Source of the DNA: Glutamicibacter sp. JL.03c
GTDB taxonomy: Bacteria; Actinomycetota; Actinomycetes; Actinomycetales; Micrococcaceae
Direction: 5' to 3'
Assembly: GCF_025854375.1 (NCBI RefSeq)
Contig: NZ_CP107575.1
Coordinates: 1,488,001-1,552,000 of the forward strand
DNA: 64,000 bases
Shown: in pieces, positions 17,401 to 26,778 of the stretch
Position numbering within the stretch: the first letter of the stretch is position 1
Layout: every line of letters begins with the position of its first letter
Notes under the pieces: generated by a model
Database searches by the model: none
What the model was told of the DNA's origin: nothing
The model's input: only the letters and a program-made list of their open reading frames with translations
Made by a program: the position numbers and the translations under genes

Positions 17401-18468
17401 TTGAAACACGAAGAACCTCAAGAAATTGTATTTGCGTCGCGCAGCGCGCGTATCGAAGTGGAACGCAAGAAGAAACGAACCAAGAACGTGCTAGTAGCCG
17501 TAGTCGCGGCCATGCTCATTTGCGTCCTCGGTGCAGGCTACTTCGTTTTCGACCTTCAGCGTCAGTTCAACTCAAAATCCAATTCCTTGGCTCTAGGGTT
17601 TTCTGACGAAGATCAAGAAGCGCGTCCTGTTAAAGACCCCGACGACAAGTCGATGAATATTCTGATGCTCGGCGTAGACCACGCTGCTGATGACAGCGAC
17701 GGCTCTGCCGCACTGAGTGGGGCGGTCGAACAGCGAAGCGACTCCATGATGCTTGTCCATATTCCAGAGGACCGTTCACAGGTCTACGTCATGTCGATGG
17801 TTCGAGATATGTACGTTGATATTCCTGGATACGGGATGAATAAGTTGAACGCCGCAGTATCTTACGGCGGAGTGCCATTACTGATGCGAACTGTCGAGGG
17901 ACTCTTCGAGACAAAAATCGATCATGTCGCCATGGTCGATTTCGAGGGATTCAAGGAACTTTCAACTGCGCTCGGTGGTGTCACGGTGGAAAACGACATC
18001 CCGTTCACGGCGAACGACACCGACTATTTCTATCCGGCCGGAAACCTCAATCTAGAAGGCGATCGCGCGTTGCGGTTTGTTCGAGAGCGCAAATCCTTTA
18101 GCAACGGCGACTATCAGCGCGTGGCTAATCAACGGAAATTCATTGCTGCTGCGGCCAGTAAGCTTCTTTCCTCGGATACTCTCACTAATCCAGTCAAGTT
18201 GTACGAAATCGTGGATACCGTTTCGCCATATCTGACGTTTGACGAAGACTTCGACGCAGCGACCCTCGTGGGGCTAGGCATGCAGTTGAAGAACGTTGAC
18301 ACGAAAAATATGGCAATGTTTACCATGCCAACGGCCGGCACCTCGGTGAGCGCCGACGGGCAGTCCATCGAACTCCCGAGCGAATTGGCAATTGCGCAAA
18401 TCGGAGAAGCTCTGCAAACAGACACGATGGCGCAGTATCTGAAAGAGAATCCTCCCGAAACAGAGTAA
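17401..18468 (+). CDS. LCP family cell-wall glycopolymer ligase, copy 2
   Basis: 355 residues from TTG 17401, chosen because GGTGGAG lies just upstream and the length then matches the paralog at 6481; an ATG at 17329 would add 24 unrelated residues. Basic N-terminus (ERKKKRTKN), one membrane segment (VLVAVVAAMLICVLGAGYFVF), then the extracellular LCP domain: MNILMLGVDHA, QRSDSMMLVHI, SMVRDMYVDIPGYGMNKLN, GVTVENDIPF, ALRFVRERKSF, DYQRVANQRKF. Transfers lipid-linked polymer to the wall. It directly precedes the ABC exporter genes, so it is the likely ligase for this cluster. Codon use is more AT-rich than in the core genes. Confidence 0.92.
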   Translation: MKHEEPQEIVFASRSARIEVERKKKRTKNVLVAVVAAMLICVLGAGYFVFDLQRQFNSKSNSLALGFSDEDQEARPVKDPDDKSMNILMLGVDHAADDSDGSAALSGAVEQRSDSMMLVHIPEDRSQVYVMSMVRDMYVDIPGYGMNKLNAAVSYGGVPLLMRTVEGLFETKIDHVAMVDFEGFKELSTALGGVTVENDIPFTANDTDYFYPAGNLNLEGDRALRFVRERKSFSNGDYQRVANQRKFIAAAASKLLSSDTLTNPVKLYEIVDTVSPYLTFDEDFDAATLVGLGMQLKNVDTKNMAMFTMPTAGTSVSADGQSIELPSELAIAQIGEALQTDTMAQYLKENPPETE

Positions 18469-18604
18469 ATCCTGTGATCGGTGCGACAAAAGCGTGGAAC
18501 CGCCTACAGAATCACATGGATGTCAGATCCCATCTACTAGACTTTGAGCATCTGTGCTTACTAACAAAGCGACAGTTAGCATTCGAGAATGAGGACCTTT
18601 GAGC

Positions 18605-19453
18605 ATGGCAGTTGCAGAGGAGGCCGACAAGTTCGGCTTGGACCGCGTTGGCGCGCGTCCGTCGTTGGGCGACTATCTACGGCAAACTTGGGAGCGTCGC
18701 GAGTTCATCTATGAGCTAGCGAAGGCACGAGTCCAGAAACAGAACCAGCAGAACCGACTTGGTATGATCTGGGTCGTTCTGAAGCCTACTCTTAATGCCC
18801 TTATGTATGGAGTTATTTTTGGTGTTTTGCAAGGGGACAAGAAGGGGCCAGATTTTCCCGTCTTTGTAGTAATCGGCGTTTTCCTCTTCGAGTTCTTCAC
18901 CAGCTCGATGAATGGCGGAGCCAAATCTATTACTGGAAACCAAGCTCTGGTCCAGTCGTTGTCATTCCCTAGGTTGAGCTTGCCGATCGCTCAAATTACT
19001 CAGAACTTACTAACGCTGATGCCCATGGTTGCGGTCATGTTTATTTACGCCATGATTCTTGGAACGACCCCCAAATGGTCGTGGTTTGGCATCATACCTT
19101 TGATCGCCCTATTCACAGTCTTCAATATTGGCATTGCACTTGTATGTGCAAGAATCACTGTTCATGTACGAGATTTTACGCAGATTCTTCCTTTGGTTAC
19201 ACGCATGCTTTTCTATACCTCTGGCGTACTATTTAGCGTAGATCGCATCCTCAACCACTGGCCTTGGCTCGTTACTGTTTTTGACTATCATCCGTTGTAT
19301 CAAACGCTGCAACTTGCTCGAGCCATGATTATGAACAACGCAGAGTATAACGCGATGGCGTGGCTAGTTGTCACTGCCTGGTCTCTTATTGTGCTGATCG
19401 TTGGACTTATTTTCTTCTGGAAGGCTGAGGAGCGTTACGGCCGTGCCAATTAG
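18605..19453 (+). CDS. polysaccharide/teichoic acid ABC exporter, permease (TagG/Wzm-like)
   Basis: 282 residues with six predicted membrane segments in the ABC-2 pattern. The N-terminus (SLGDYLRQTWERREFIYELAKARVQKQNQQNRLGMIWVV) is characteristic of polymer-exporting permeases, where an amphipathic region gates the channel. ATG 18605 is preferred over TTG 18599 because AGGA lies about 9 bases before it. It overlaps the ATPase gene by 11 bases. Together they would move lipid-linked polymer across the membrane. The gene is rather AT-rich compared with its neighbours on the right. Confidence 0.92.
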   Translation: MAVAEEADKFGLDRVGARPSLGDYLRQTWERREFIYELAKARVQKQNQQNRLGMIWVVLKPTLNALMYGVIFGVLQGDKKGPDFPVFVVIGVFLFEFFTSSMNGGAKSITGNQALVQSLSFPRLSLPIAQITQNLLTLMPMVAVMFIYAMILGTTPKWSWFGIIPLIALFTVFNIGIALVCARITVHVRDFTQILPLVTRMLFYTSGVLFSVDRILNHWPWLVTVFDYHPLYQTLQLARAMIMNNAEYNAMAWLVVTAWSLIVLIVGLIFFWKAEERYGRAN

Positions 19454-20321
19454 TTTTGATGACCTAATCAACCCGGGGCTACACCCCGAGTACGAACCAG
19501 CTCCGATCTTCTCTGACGACACCTCATTCATCGATGTCGTCAAGCAGGAAGAAGTCAAGACATCAACGTTGACCGTTGACGAGTCCCGAACGCCTGTCGT
19601 CATGGTGGATAACTTGCATGTTAAATACCAGGTGTTCTCCAGCGGCAAGGCCGTAGGCAATGCCGGGGCCCGACGGCTCTTGCAGCCAAAGATGCGCGGC
19701 GTTCGTACGGTTCATGCGTTGAAGGGGATCTCCTTTGTCGCCTACGAAAACGAGTCCATTGGCATCATTGGTTCCAATGGATCCGGTAAATCGACTTTGT
19801 TGCGAGCCATCACAGGTCTAACTCCGCCTGCATCCGGCTCTGTGTTTGCGCGTTCACGTCCCAGCCTCCTGGGTGTTGGCGCGGCTCTGATTCCGGACCT
19901 CTCGGGAGACAAGAACATCACCTTGGGTGGTTTGGCTCTGGGGTACAATCGCGAGCAAGTCGAACAGATGCGTGAAGAGATCACCAAGTTCGCTGAGCTG
20001 GAAGAGTTCATTGATCTACCAATGAAAACCTATTCCTCCGGCATGGCTGCACGACTTAAATTCGCCATTGCCGCTTCCAAGGAGCACGACATCCTCATCG
20101 TCGATGAGGCTTTGGCCGTGGGCGACGCAAAGTTCCGCAAGCGCAGTGAAGCCAAGATCCGCGAAATTCGAGAGAACGCAGGAACCGTGTTCTTGGTGTC
20201 GCACTCGATGAACTCGATCAAAGAAACTTGCAATCGTTGCATTTGGATTGAAAAGGGCGTCCAGAAAATGGACGGCGATCCGGATACCGTGATCAAGGCC
20301 TACCAACAGCACAAGAAGTAA
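19443..20321 (+). CDS. polysaccharide/teichoic acid ABC exporter, ATPase (TagH/Wzt-like)
   Basis: 292 residues from GTG 19443, which overlaps the permease end by 11 bases and has GAGGAG about 11 bases upstream; a TTG at 19401 would overlap more. Walker A is GIIGSNGSGKSTLLR, the signature is TYSSGMAARLKF, Walker B is ILIVDEALAVGD, and the switch His is in LVSHSMNSIKETC. A 60-residue extension precedes the nucleotide-binding domain. The protein ends soon after the ATPase domain, so there is no Wzt-type carbohydrate-binding domain. Confidence 0.92.
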   Translation: MPISFDDLINPGLHPEYEPAPIFSDDTSFIDVVKQEEVKTSTLTVDESRTPVVMVDNLHVKYQVFSSGKAVGNAGARRLLQPKMRGVRTVHALKGISFVAYENESIGIIGSNGSGKSTLLRAITGLTPPASGSVFARSRPSLLGVGAALIPDLSGDKNITLGGLALGYNREQVEQMREEITKFAELEEFIDLPMKTYSSGMAARLKFAIAASKEHDILIVDEALAVGDAKFRKRSEAKIREIRENAGTVFLVSHSMNSIKETCNRCIWIEKGVQKMDGDPDTVIKAYQQHKK

Positions 20322-20328
20322 GAGACGA

Positions 20329-21366
20329 ATGACTGAATTCCCCGGCGTATCCTACGTCATGCCAGTGCTGAACGAGGCCGACTATCTGGAAGAGGCTGTC
20401 AACTCGATCCTCACTCAGGATTATGACGGTGAGAAAGAACTGGTCATTGCCCTCGGCCCCAGCACCGACAACACTGATGCCGTTGCGCGCCGTTTGGCCG
20501 ACGTAGATGCTCGCATCACGCTTGTCGACAATCCCAAGGGCCGTACCCCGATCGCGCTGAACTTGGCGATCAAAGAATCGAGCCATCCAATCATCATGCG
20601 CGTTGATGCGCACAGCGAACTTCCATTGAACTACACCCGCCGTGGCGTGGAGACCCTGTACCGCGTTGGCGCCCACGATGTCGGCGGGCTCATGGACGCT
20701 CGTGGCCGCACGCCGGTGCAGCGAGCCATTGCAGCGGCGTATCATTCCAAGTTCGGTTTTGGTGGACCGGCATACCACTCGGGTGCACCTGAGGGAGAAG
20801 CGGAATCCGCGTATTTGGGAATCTTCCGCCGCGAGGTATTCGACGAAGTCGGGTACTACGATGAGAACATGTGGCGCGCCCAGGACTGGGAACTTTGCCT
20901 GAGGATCCGCCAGGCGGGCCACAAGGTCTGGTTCGATCCAGAACTGAAGGTCGGCTACTACCCGCGAGATACTTTCAAGGCCTTGGCCCGGCAGTCTTAC
21001 GCTTCTGGCACGTGGCGCGGTGAGATTGCGCGACGCTTCCCAGAGGGCAAGTCCTTGCGTCACGACATTCCGCCGTTGCTTCTCGCGGGCGTAAGCCTCG
21101 GCTCTGTTGCCTTGGCCGTTTCTCCATTAGCGCGGAATCGCGCGCCACGTCCGGTGCAGTCGCTGATCAATGTGGCGGCCTCCGCGCCCTTGGTCTATGT
21201 TGCCGCTACCGTCGCTGCTGGATTGGCTTCGAAGGGCGAAGGGATAAAGGAGAAGCTCCTGACCGCAGGTGCATTCCAAGCCATTCACTTGCCGTGGGCC
21301 GCTGGCTACCTCAAGGGCAGGATCTTCGGGGCTGCTGGAACCCTGGATAAGGGCCGGGTCAAGTGA
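20329..21366 (+). CDS. GT2 glycosyltransferase, ExoA-like
   Basis: 345 residues. GT-A fold: YVMPVLNEADYLEEAVNSIL at the start, donor-binding IMRVDAHSE (DxD-like position), GGLMDARGRTPVQRAIAAA and the acceptor-side RAQDWELCLRIRQAG (ED/Q-x-x-x motif). The C-terminal third has two hydrophobic segments, so it is membrane-associated, as in ExoA-type succinoglycan glucosyltransferases. It starts 8 bases after the ABC ATPase and overlaps the next gene by 4 bases (GTGA). A sugar-transfer role in building the exported polymer is inferred; donor and acceptor are unknown. Confidence 0.87.
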   Translation: MTEFPGVSYVMPVLNEADYLEEAVNSILTQDYDGEKELVIALGPSTDNTDAVARRLADVDARITLVDNPKGRTPIALNLAIKESSHPIIMRVDAHSELPLNYTRRGVETLYRVGAHDVGGLMDARGRTPVQRAIAAAYHSKFGFGGPAYHSGAPEGEAESAYLGIFRREVFDEVGYYDENMWRAQDWELCLRIRQAGHKVWFDPELKVGYYPRDTFKALARQSYASGTWRGEIARRFPEGKSLRHDIPPLLLAGVSLGSVALAVSPLARNRAPRPVQSLINVAASAPLVYVAATVAAGLASKGEGIKEKLLTAGAFQAIHLPWAAGYLKGRIFGAAGTLDKGRVK

Positions 21367-22184
21367 CCGTAGATCGTCCCAAGAATCCAACGCTGGACCA
21401 GCTCAGGGCTGTTTGCCAGCCACCTGAAGTCAGAGCGCGAAAAAATGCCGAACACTGGACCGCGGAACTGTACCTTCGGCATATTTCCATTTATCTGACT
21501 GCAATTTTGGTCAGGACCAGAATCACCGCCAACGGGGTTACGGGGCTGATGATCCTGGCGGGCTGGTGCATGTCGCTTGCTCTGCTGATTCCTGGCATTT
21601 GGGGACCGATTCTCGCAGTTGTCCTTTCACAGCTGCAGTTGTATTTCGATTGCTCCGACGGCGAAGTCGCCCGATGGCGTGCTTCGCAATCGCCTCGTGG
21701 CATTTTCATCGATATGGTCGGTCACCACACCACTGAAGCGCTGATTCCGATTGCGCTGGGTTACCGGGTATTCAAGGAACTTTCGGTGGATGGGGCACTG
21801 AGCGGCCAGGCATGGCCTACCTTGTTCATGGGCGCCTGCTTGTCTGTGTTGCTGGTGCTGAATCGTTCGCAGTCCTTGATGGTCCACGCGGCTCGAGGCA
21901 TGGCTGGGCTGTCCAAGCTTCCGGACACTGCGGCTGCACGGGCTGTTTCGACGGCAACTGTTATTGGACGGCTACGCGCGATGGCGCGTTTCCTCCCGTT
22001 CCACAGGCTGCTTCATGCGGTGGAATTGAGTCTTCTCATCCTGCTGTGCTCCATCATCTCAGCGATCGCTGGCATGCCAGGTGTAGCTGAAAAGTGGATG
22101 ATCTGGATTCTGCTGCCGGCGTGCGTTCTGGTAAATTTTGGACACTTCTTGTCGAATATGGTGTCGTCGCGGCTGAAGGCGTGA
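21363..22184 (+). CDS. CDP-alcohol phosphatidyltransferase family protein
   Basis: 273 residues, five or six hydrophobic segments, integral membrane. The family motif D-x2-DG-x2-AR-x8-G-x3-D-x3-D is recognisable as DCSDGEVARW, then RGIFIDMVGHH, but the last position is His instead of Asp. Members transfer a phospho-alcohol from a CDP-alcohol, or act on CDP-diacylglycerol, releasing CMP. The GTG start overlaps the GT2 stop. Within this cluster it probably transfers an alcohol phosphate to a polymer or lipid acceptor, for example using a CDP-activated alcohol. The His substitution may be normal for a subfamily or alter activity. Confidence 0.85.
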   Translation: MTVDRPKNPTLDQLRAVCQPPEVRARKNAEHWTAELYLRHISIYLTAILVRTRITANGVTGLMILAGWCMSLALLIPGIWGPILAVVLSQLQLYFDCSDGEVARWRASQSPRGIFIDMVGHHTTEALIPIALGYRVFKELSVDGALSGQAWPTLFMGACLSVLLVLNRSQSLMVHAARGMAGLSKLPDTAAARAVSTATVIGRLRAMARFLPFHRLLHAVELSLLILLCSIISAIAGMPGVAEKWMIWILLPACVLVNFGHFLSNMVSSRLKA

Positions 22185-22224
22185 TTTCGTGCTCTCGCAC
22201 AAGAACAAACGGAAAGGGCTGAGC

Positions 22225-23115
22225 ATGGATAATCGACTCGCTCCAACAATCGGCGTTGTCGTATTGACCATGGGCAACCGTCCGGTAGAACTGCGCCGAG
22301 CGCTGGATTCCTTGCTGGCACAACGAGATGTCAGCATCAATGCTGTAGTCGTTGGCAACGGCTGGGACCCCACGGATATCCCGGCCGGGATCAAGACACA
22401 TTACTTGCCGGAAAACCTCGGCATTCCCGCAGGCAGAAATGCTGGCGTTGCCCAGGTCGAGGGGGAGTACCTGTGCTTTCTCGATGATGATTCCTGGTTC
22501 CTTGATGATGATTTCTTGATCACGGCTGTCCAGCGTTTTAAAAAGTATCCGCGGATGGGTTTGCTCCAGCCCCGCATTACCGATCCTGAACATAGTGATC
22601 AGAATCCAACACGCTGGATTCCTCGCTTGAAGAAGCGCACCGCGGTGGAGCCAAGCCGCGTCTTTCACGTAGGGGAGACGTGTCTGGTGACAACCCGTGA
22701 GCTTTTCGACTCCACCGGTGGTTGGGCCGGTGGGTTCTGGTACGCCCACGAAGGTATTGAGCTTGCTTGGCGAATCTGGGACACCGGAACGTACGTTTGG
22801 TACGCAGGCGATATGCGCATCGGCCATCCCGTGGTTGATCCTCGTAGGCATGAAGAGTTCTATCGTCTGAATGCCCGTAACCGCGTGTGGTTGGCTCGCA
22901 GAAACTTGCCGGCACCGTTCACTTGGATCTATCCAACTACGTGGATGATGATTGAATGTCTGCGAATGCGTAAGAAGCCGAACGCGGTGAACCAGTACCT
23001 AGCCGGTTGGAAAGCTGGTTGGAAGGGCAGCCCGTGGTACCAGGAGCCACGTTCCAAGCTCCGCTGGATAACGCTTCTGCGAATGACACTGTCGGGTCGT
23101 CCGCCAATTATCTAG
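22225..23115 (+). CDS. GT2 family glycosyltransferase
   Basis: 296 residues from ATG 22225, preceded by GGAAAGGG at 22211-22218; the frame is open back to 22189 but without such a site. GT-A signatures: IGVVVLTMGNRPVELRRALDS, NLGIPAGRNAGVAQVEGEYLCFLDDD (the DDD is the metal/donor motif), and the acceptor-side HEGIELAWRIWDTG. No membrane segment. Part of the polymer operon; sugar unknown. After it comes a 200-base gap, the first break in this run. Confidence 0.87.
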   Translation: MDNRLAPTIGVVVLTMGNRPVELRRALDSLLAQRDVSINAVVVGNGWDPTDIPAGIKTHYLPENLGIPAGRNAGVAQVEGEYLCFLDDDSWFLDDDFLITAVQRFKKYPRMGLLQPRITDPEHSDQNPTRWIPRLKKRTAVEPSRVFHVGETCLVTTRELFDSTGGWAGGFWYAHEGIELAWRIWDTGTYVWYAGDMRIGHPVVDPRRHEEFYRLNARNRVWLARRNLPAPFTWIYPTTWMMIECLRMRKKPNAVNQYLAGWKAGWKGSPWYQEPRSKLRWITLLRMTLSGRPPII

Positions 23116-23221
23116 CCTGTTTAGGTTGGAGTTCAGAAAAAGCCCGGCGTCTAATCCAAGTGGTTGTCGCCAGGGACATGATGGTTGGTTCACGAATGCG
23201 TCAGGTTTGTAGAACCGTCAT

Positions 23222-23251
23222 TCAAACTTCTGATGAACAAGCGGTAAGATA
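23222..23251 (+). promoter_or_regulatory. candidate promoter of Stealth gene
   Basis: TTCAAA (23222-23227), 18-base spacer, TAAGAT (23246-23251), in the only 200-base gap of this part of the cluster. The same TAAGAT hexamer occurs at the candidate galU and yceD promoters. Confidence 0.3.
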
Positions 23252-23315
23252 TTTATGAACGAAACATGGAATTCTATTCATGTGTATCACTAACAGGCGT
23301 TGGATGGTGTGAAAT

Positions 23316-24686
23316 TTGGGGCTTCGAGGGTGGAGAGGGAAGCTGAGTCGCAGTCTTCCAGACTCGTTCTGGGAACGCGTTTTGGCCCTGTCCACCAATC
23401 GGTCTCCCCAAGATACTCTGAAAATTGCTCAAGTTCGTTCTGCGAATGTGGATGGAACTTGGGCAATTGCTAACAAGGCGGGCATCGCATACTCCCACGA
23501 TCCTGTGCTGGGAGTCTCTGTGGTTTCGAAGTCCGATTGGGGTCGCTTGGCCGAGGAACTCTCAAGTTCTGAGTTCAAGATGGTCAAGATTGATTCGGTG
23601 GCCGCTAGCTATGGTGCCTTGCAAGTGTGGTCGGTTCAAACTCCACGCTTTGATAATGCCCGAGCGCAAAGGCGACATTCAGGGTTGGGCGCGATCTGGG
23701 CCGTTTATTCAGACGAAAAGTCCTCCGTTCCCGACATTCAAGATTTCACTGAGCCTGTAGACGCTGTTTATACGTGGGTAGATTCAAGTGACCCAGATTG
23801 GCAAACTTCTTACAGCCAGTTCAAGAACTCCGTACCGGCGGCCGGATCACATCCGACCAGCAGAGATATTGCTCGATATACATCTCGTGATGAGCTGAAG
23901 TATTCATTGAGATCTTTAGAAATGAATATGCCTTGGATCCGTCAGATCTATTTGGTAACTGCGGGCCAGACCCCTAAGTGGTTAGATACGTCCAACACTA
24001 AAATCAAAGTTATTGACCATGCGGAGATTTTCGAGTCGCCCGAGGACTGCCTTCCCACGTTTAATTCACATGCCATAGAAACACAGATCTCGCGAATAAG
24101 CGGACTATCTGAGCATTTCATCTATGTTAACGATGATATCTTCTTTGGACGTCCGATGTCCCCAAATGTATTTTTCACCGGTAGCGGATCAGTTAAATAC
24201 TCCTTGGCAAAGGCTCATTACGCAGAAGCTAGTAACCCGAGACTGGCAGTTAATCTAGCTGCAAAATTGAACGCCGAGCTCATAGAGGCCAAGTACGGCA
24301 AGACGACTGCACGAAAGTTTAAACACGTGGCTCATCCGCAACGTCGGTCCATTCATAAACTCATAAACAAAGCCTTCTCAGCGGAAGTGCAAGAAACGGC
24401 GAAACACAAGTTTCGGCACGTGAACGACGTTTCGGTTCCATCTGCGCTGGCGCATTATGTCGCTGCAGCAGAAGGAGTTGGTGTTCCCGCTGACATCGAC
24501 TATGCATACGTGGATTTGGGAGGAAATCACTTGCCGATGAATCTTTACCGCCTGGTTAGAGGGCGTGGTATGCAGATGTTTTGCCTTAATGAAGTAGCGA
24601 GCGTCAGCGAAAATGAAAAACGAGGGCAACTTGCCAAGCGCGTTCTAGATGACCTGTTTCCGTACAAGTCGTCCTTCGAAAAGTGA
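23316..24686 (+). CDS. Stealth family sugar-phosphate transferase
   Basis: 456 residues. Stealth proteins transfer hexose-1-phosphates from UDP-sugars and form phosphodiester-linked polysaccharides. All four conserved regions are visible: CR1 DAVYTWVDSSDPDW (about 148), CR2 SRDELKYSLRSLEMNMPW...YLVTAGQTPKWLD (about 189-225), CR3 with FIYVNDDIFFGRPM (about 270), and CR4 HVNDVSVPSALAHY (about 363). The first 145 residues are an extension I do not recognise. An in-frame stop at 23310 means the start is TTG 23316 or later; GGATGG lies 8 bases upstream. Strongly AT-rich codons suggest separate acquisition. Confidence 0.9.
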   Translation: MGLRGWRGKLSRSLPDSFWERVLALSTNRSPQDTLKIAQVRSANVDGTWAIANKAGIAYSHDPVLGVSVVSKSDWGRLAEELSSSEFKMVKIDSVAASYGALQVWSVQTPRFDNARAQRRHSGLGAIWAVYSDEKSSVPDIQDFTEPVDAVYTWVDSSDPDWQTSYSQFKNSVPAAGSHPTSRDIARYTSRDELKYSLRSLEMNMPWIRQIYLVTAGQTPKWLDTSNTKIKVIDHAEIFESPEDCLPTFNSHAIETQISRISGLSEHFIYVNDDIFFGRPMSPNVFFTGSGSVKYSLAKAHYAEASNPRLAVNLAAKLNAELIEAKYGKTTARKFKHVAHPQRRSIHKLINKAFSAEVQETAKHKFRHVNDVSVPSALAHYVAAAEGVGVPADIDYAYVDLGGNHLPMNLYRLVRGRGMQMFCLNEVASVSENEKRGQLAKRVLDDLFPYKSSFEK

Positions 24687-24840
24687 CGCGTCGCGTTCAG
24701 ATATTCCTCAGAACAACGTGACATGATTGTGAATACGTGATTGGTGGTTCACTTCAGGGTAATTACGAATTATCCGGAGAAACCATCGCGACATGCTATC
24801 TGGGATGAGCGCTGTCACTGACTACAGCAGGAGAAGAAGA

Positions 24841-25302
24841 ATGACCAAAACTGTACTTACCTATGGGACCTTTGATCTGTTTCACATTGGACATCTGAAT
24901 ATACTCAAGCGCTTGAGTGAAAAAGGGGACCGGCTGATCGTTGGAGTATCCACCGATGAGTTCAACGCCATCAAAGGCAAGAAGCCAGTTGTTCCGTTTG
25001 AGCAGCGTCGCGAAATCGTCCAAGCTATTAAGTACGTAGACTTGGCCATCCCGGAAGAGAACTGGGAACAGAAGCGTCTGGACATCAAGAAGTACGATGC
25101 CAAGGTCTTTGGAATCGGTGAAGACTGGAAGGGCAAGTTTGATGACTTGGGCGACGAAGTCGAAGTTGTCTACCTCCCGCGCACTTCCGGCATTTCGACA
25201 ACTGAAATGAAGCGCGTACTCAGCGAATTCGATGAGCGACATGTCCAGTCCCTGAAGAGTACTCTGGATACGTTGAGCCAGATCGTGAAGGAATTGAGCT
25301 AG
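24841..25302 (+). CDS. tagD: glycerol-3-phosphate cytidylyltransferase (TagD-like)
   Basis: 153 residues from ATG 24841, with AGGAGAAG about 4-10 bases upstream; the frame is open to 24793. Nucleotidyltransferase motifs TYGTFDLFHIGHLNIL at residues 6-21 and RTSGISTTEMK near 122 match TagD, which joins CTP and glycerol-3-phosphate to give CDP-glycerol. The product is the donor for the TagB/F-like enzymes that follow. A related CDP-alcohol (for example CDP-ribitol is made by another family) is unlikely given the motif match. Confidence 0.92.
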   Translation: MTKTVLTYGTFDLFHIGHLNILKRLSEKGDRLIVGVSTDEFNAIKGKKPVVPFEQRREIVQAIKYVDLAIPEENWEQKRLDIKKYDAKVFGIGEDWKGKFDDLGDEVEVVYLPRTSGISTTEMKRVLSEFDERHVQSLKSTLDTLSQIVKELS

Positions 25303-25350
25303 CAATAGCCTCTGCCCACATTCAGTTGAAGCACACCACGGGAAGAATTC

Positions 25351-26625
25351 ATGTCTAGCGAGAACATCACCAGATCCATCAAATCCAGTGTCAAGGGTGT
25401 TTTGCGCAAGGTCGGACGTCGGCCAGAGGCAAAACGACTGACGCGGGCGATGGGTTTTGTCAATCGACCAGCGGGGGCCAACGTTGGCGTATCCAACGTG
25501 CCGTTGCCTGGACAGGTAGCGGTGTACTTTGGCGATGGCGCGGACAAGATCTACCAGGTAGCGCAGTGGCTGCCAGTTCTTGAAGAGCTGCATCAAAAGG
25601 AAGAAGTCCTGCTGGTCTTCCGAACCATGAGTGCCTTCAATGCCGCAGGCAAGTTGACTGATCTTCCTAAGATCTTCGTGCGCCGTTTCTCCGACCTCAT
25701 GGACGTCTACGACGACAACGATCTTAAACTGGTCATTTACGTGAATAATTCACGGAGCAATTTCCAGTCCTTGGATCACCCTCGTCTGGTGCATGTTCAC
25801 GTGAATCATGGCGAGAGCGACAAGCTTTCTATGGTGTCGAACAAGGCCAAGGCGTACGACAAGGTCTTCGTAGCGGGTCCTGCCGCGATTAAGCGCCATG
25901 AATCAATGCTGATTGATTTTGACTTCAACAAACTGCTTGTCACGGGACGGCCGCAACTCGATATTGATTTCAAGCTTGAACTTGAGCCAAGCAGCAAGTT
26001 CGATGTCATGTATGCGCCGACCTGGGAAGGCGAAAACGAAGATAACAACTACACCTCGTTGGATCGTTACGGTGTGGCGATCATTGAAACCTTGCTAGCT
26101 AATCCAGAACTGCGGATCATCTACAAGCCCCACCCGCGAATTGAAACAAGCAAGACTCCTGGCGTTGCCCAAGCGCATCAGCAAATCAAGGAACTCCTGC
26201 AAGCTTCCATTGATTTGGGCGCTGAGCATGTAATTTCTGAACAGGGAAATATTCTTGCCATGTTCGAGTCAACGGATGCATTGATCACGGACGTGTCCAG
26301 CGTCGGACTGGACTATCTGTACCTGCACCCGGGCAAGCCCTTGGTCATTTCTGATCGTCGCAATAACCGCAAGAACCTCTTGAGGGATGCTCCGATAGCG
26401 CAGGCCTGCCATGTTATTGACCGCAAGTCCGCCACCGAACTGCCGACGCTCCTCGAAGATGCGCTGACCCACGATGCGCACAAAACGCAGCGACTGGACA
26501 TGCGTGAGTTCTACTTCGGTGAGTTGACCCGCGGGGACTCGACCATACGCTTCCAGAAGGTCGTGCAGGACCTGATTGCGGAACGCCAGAAGAACTTGGT
26601 TAATTTCCGAGGATGGCATAGCTAG
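25351..26625 (+). CDS. TagB/TagF-like CDP-glycerol glycerophosphotransferase, HGESxK type
   Basis: 424 residues. A GT-B type fold of the CDP-glycerol glycerophosphotransferase family. Key segments: VHVNHGESDKLS (about 150; the catalytic His position, but HGES instead of the usual HGTPLK), MYAPTWEGENEDNN (about 220), IYKPHPRIE (about 255), and ITDVSSVGLDYLYLHPGKPLVI (about 310). No membrane segment. It follows tagD by 48 bases with GGGAAG before the ATG. It would add glycerol phosphate, or a related polyol phosphate, to a lipid-linked acceptor. It resembles the gene at 30745-31980 more than the fusion protein between them. Confidence 0.88.
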   Translation: MSSENITRSIKSSVKGVLRKVGRRPEAKRLTRAMGFVNRPAGANVGVSNVPLPGQVAVYFGDGADKIYQVAQWLPVLEELHQKEEVLLVFRTMSAFNAAGKLTDLPKIFVRRFSDLMDVYDDNDLKLVIYVNNSRSNFQSLDHPRLVHVHVNHGESDKLSMVSNKAKAYDKVFVAGPAAIKRHESMLIDFDFNKLLVTGRPQLDIDFKLELEPSSKFDVMYAPTWEGENEDNNYTSLDRYGVAIIETLLANPELRIIYKPHPRIETSKTPGVAQAHQQIKELLQASIDLGAEHVISEQGNILAMFESTDALITDVSSVGLDYLYLHPGKPLVISDRRNNRKNLLRDAPIAQACHVIDRKSATELPTLLEDALTHDAHKTQRLDMREFYFGELTRGDSTIRFQKVVQDLIAERQKNLVNFRGWHS

Positions 26626-26742
26626 AAACCAATAATTGGCCATATGAACACCGTGAGACTTCTCGATGCTGGCTTGGGGTGTTTATGATCTCTGCTTGGT
26701 ATTGCTCTCGTTGTGTTCAACACTCGGTCTGCAATCGGCTGA

Positions 26743-26766
26743 ATTCTGCCCTTATTAGGGCAGAAT
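26743..26766 (+). terminator. stem-loop 1 upstream of fusion gene
   Basis: Perfect 10-bp inverted repeat ATTCTGCCCT / AGGGCAGAAT with a TATT loop, 118 bases after the preceding stop. Could end the tagD transcript, although no T-run follows. Confidence 0.5.
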
Positions 26767-26778
26767 CAATAGTTATAT

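Noticed and set aside
24796-25596. 266-codon frame antisense to tagD and the TagB-like gene.
   Set aside because: Spans two well-supported plus-strand genes and their gap; no start signals.
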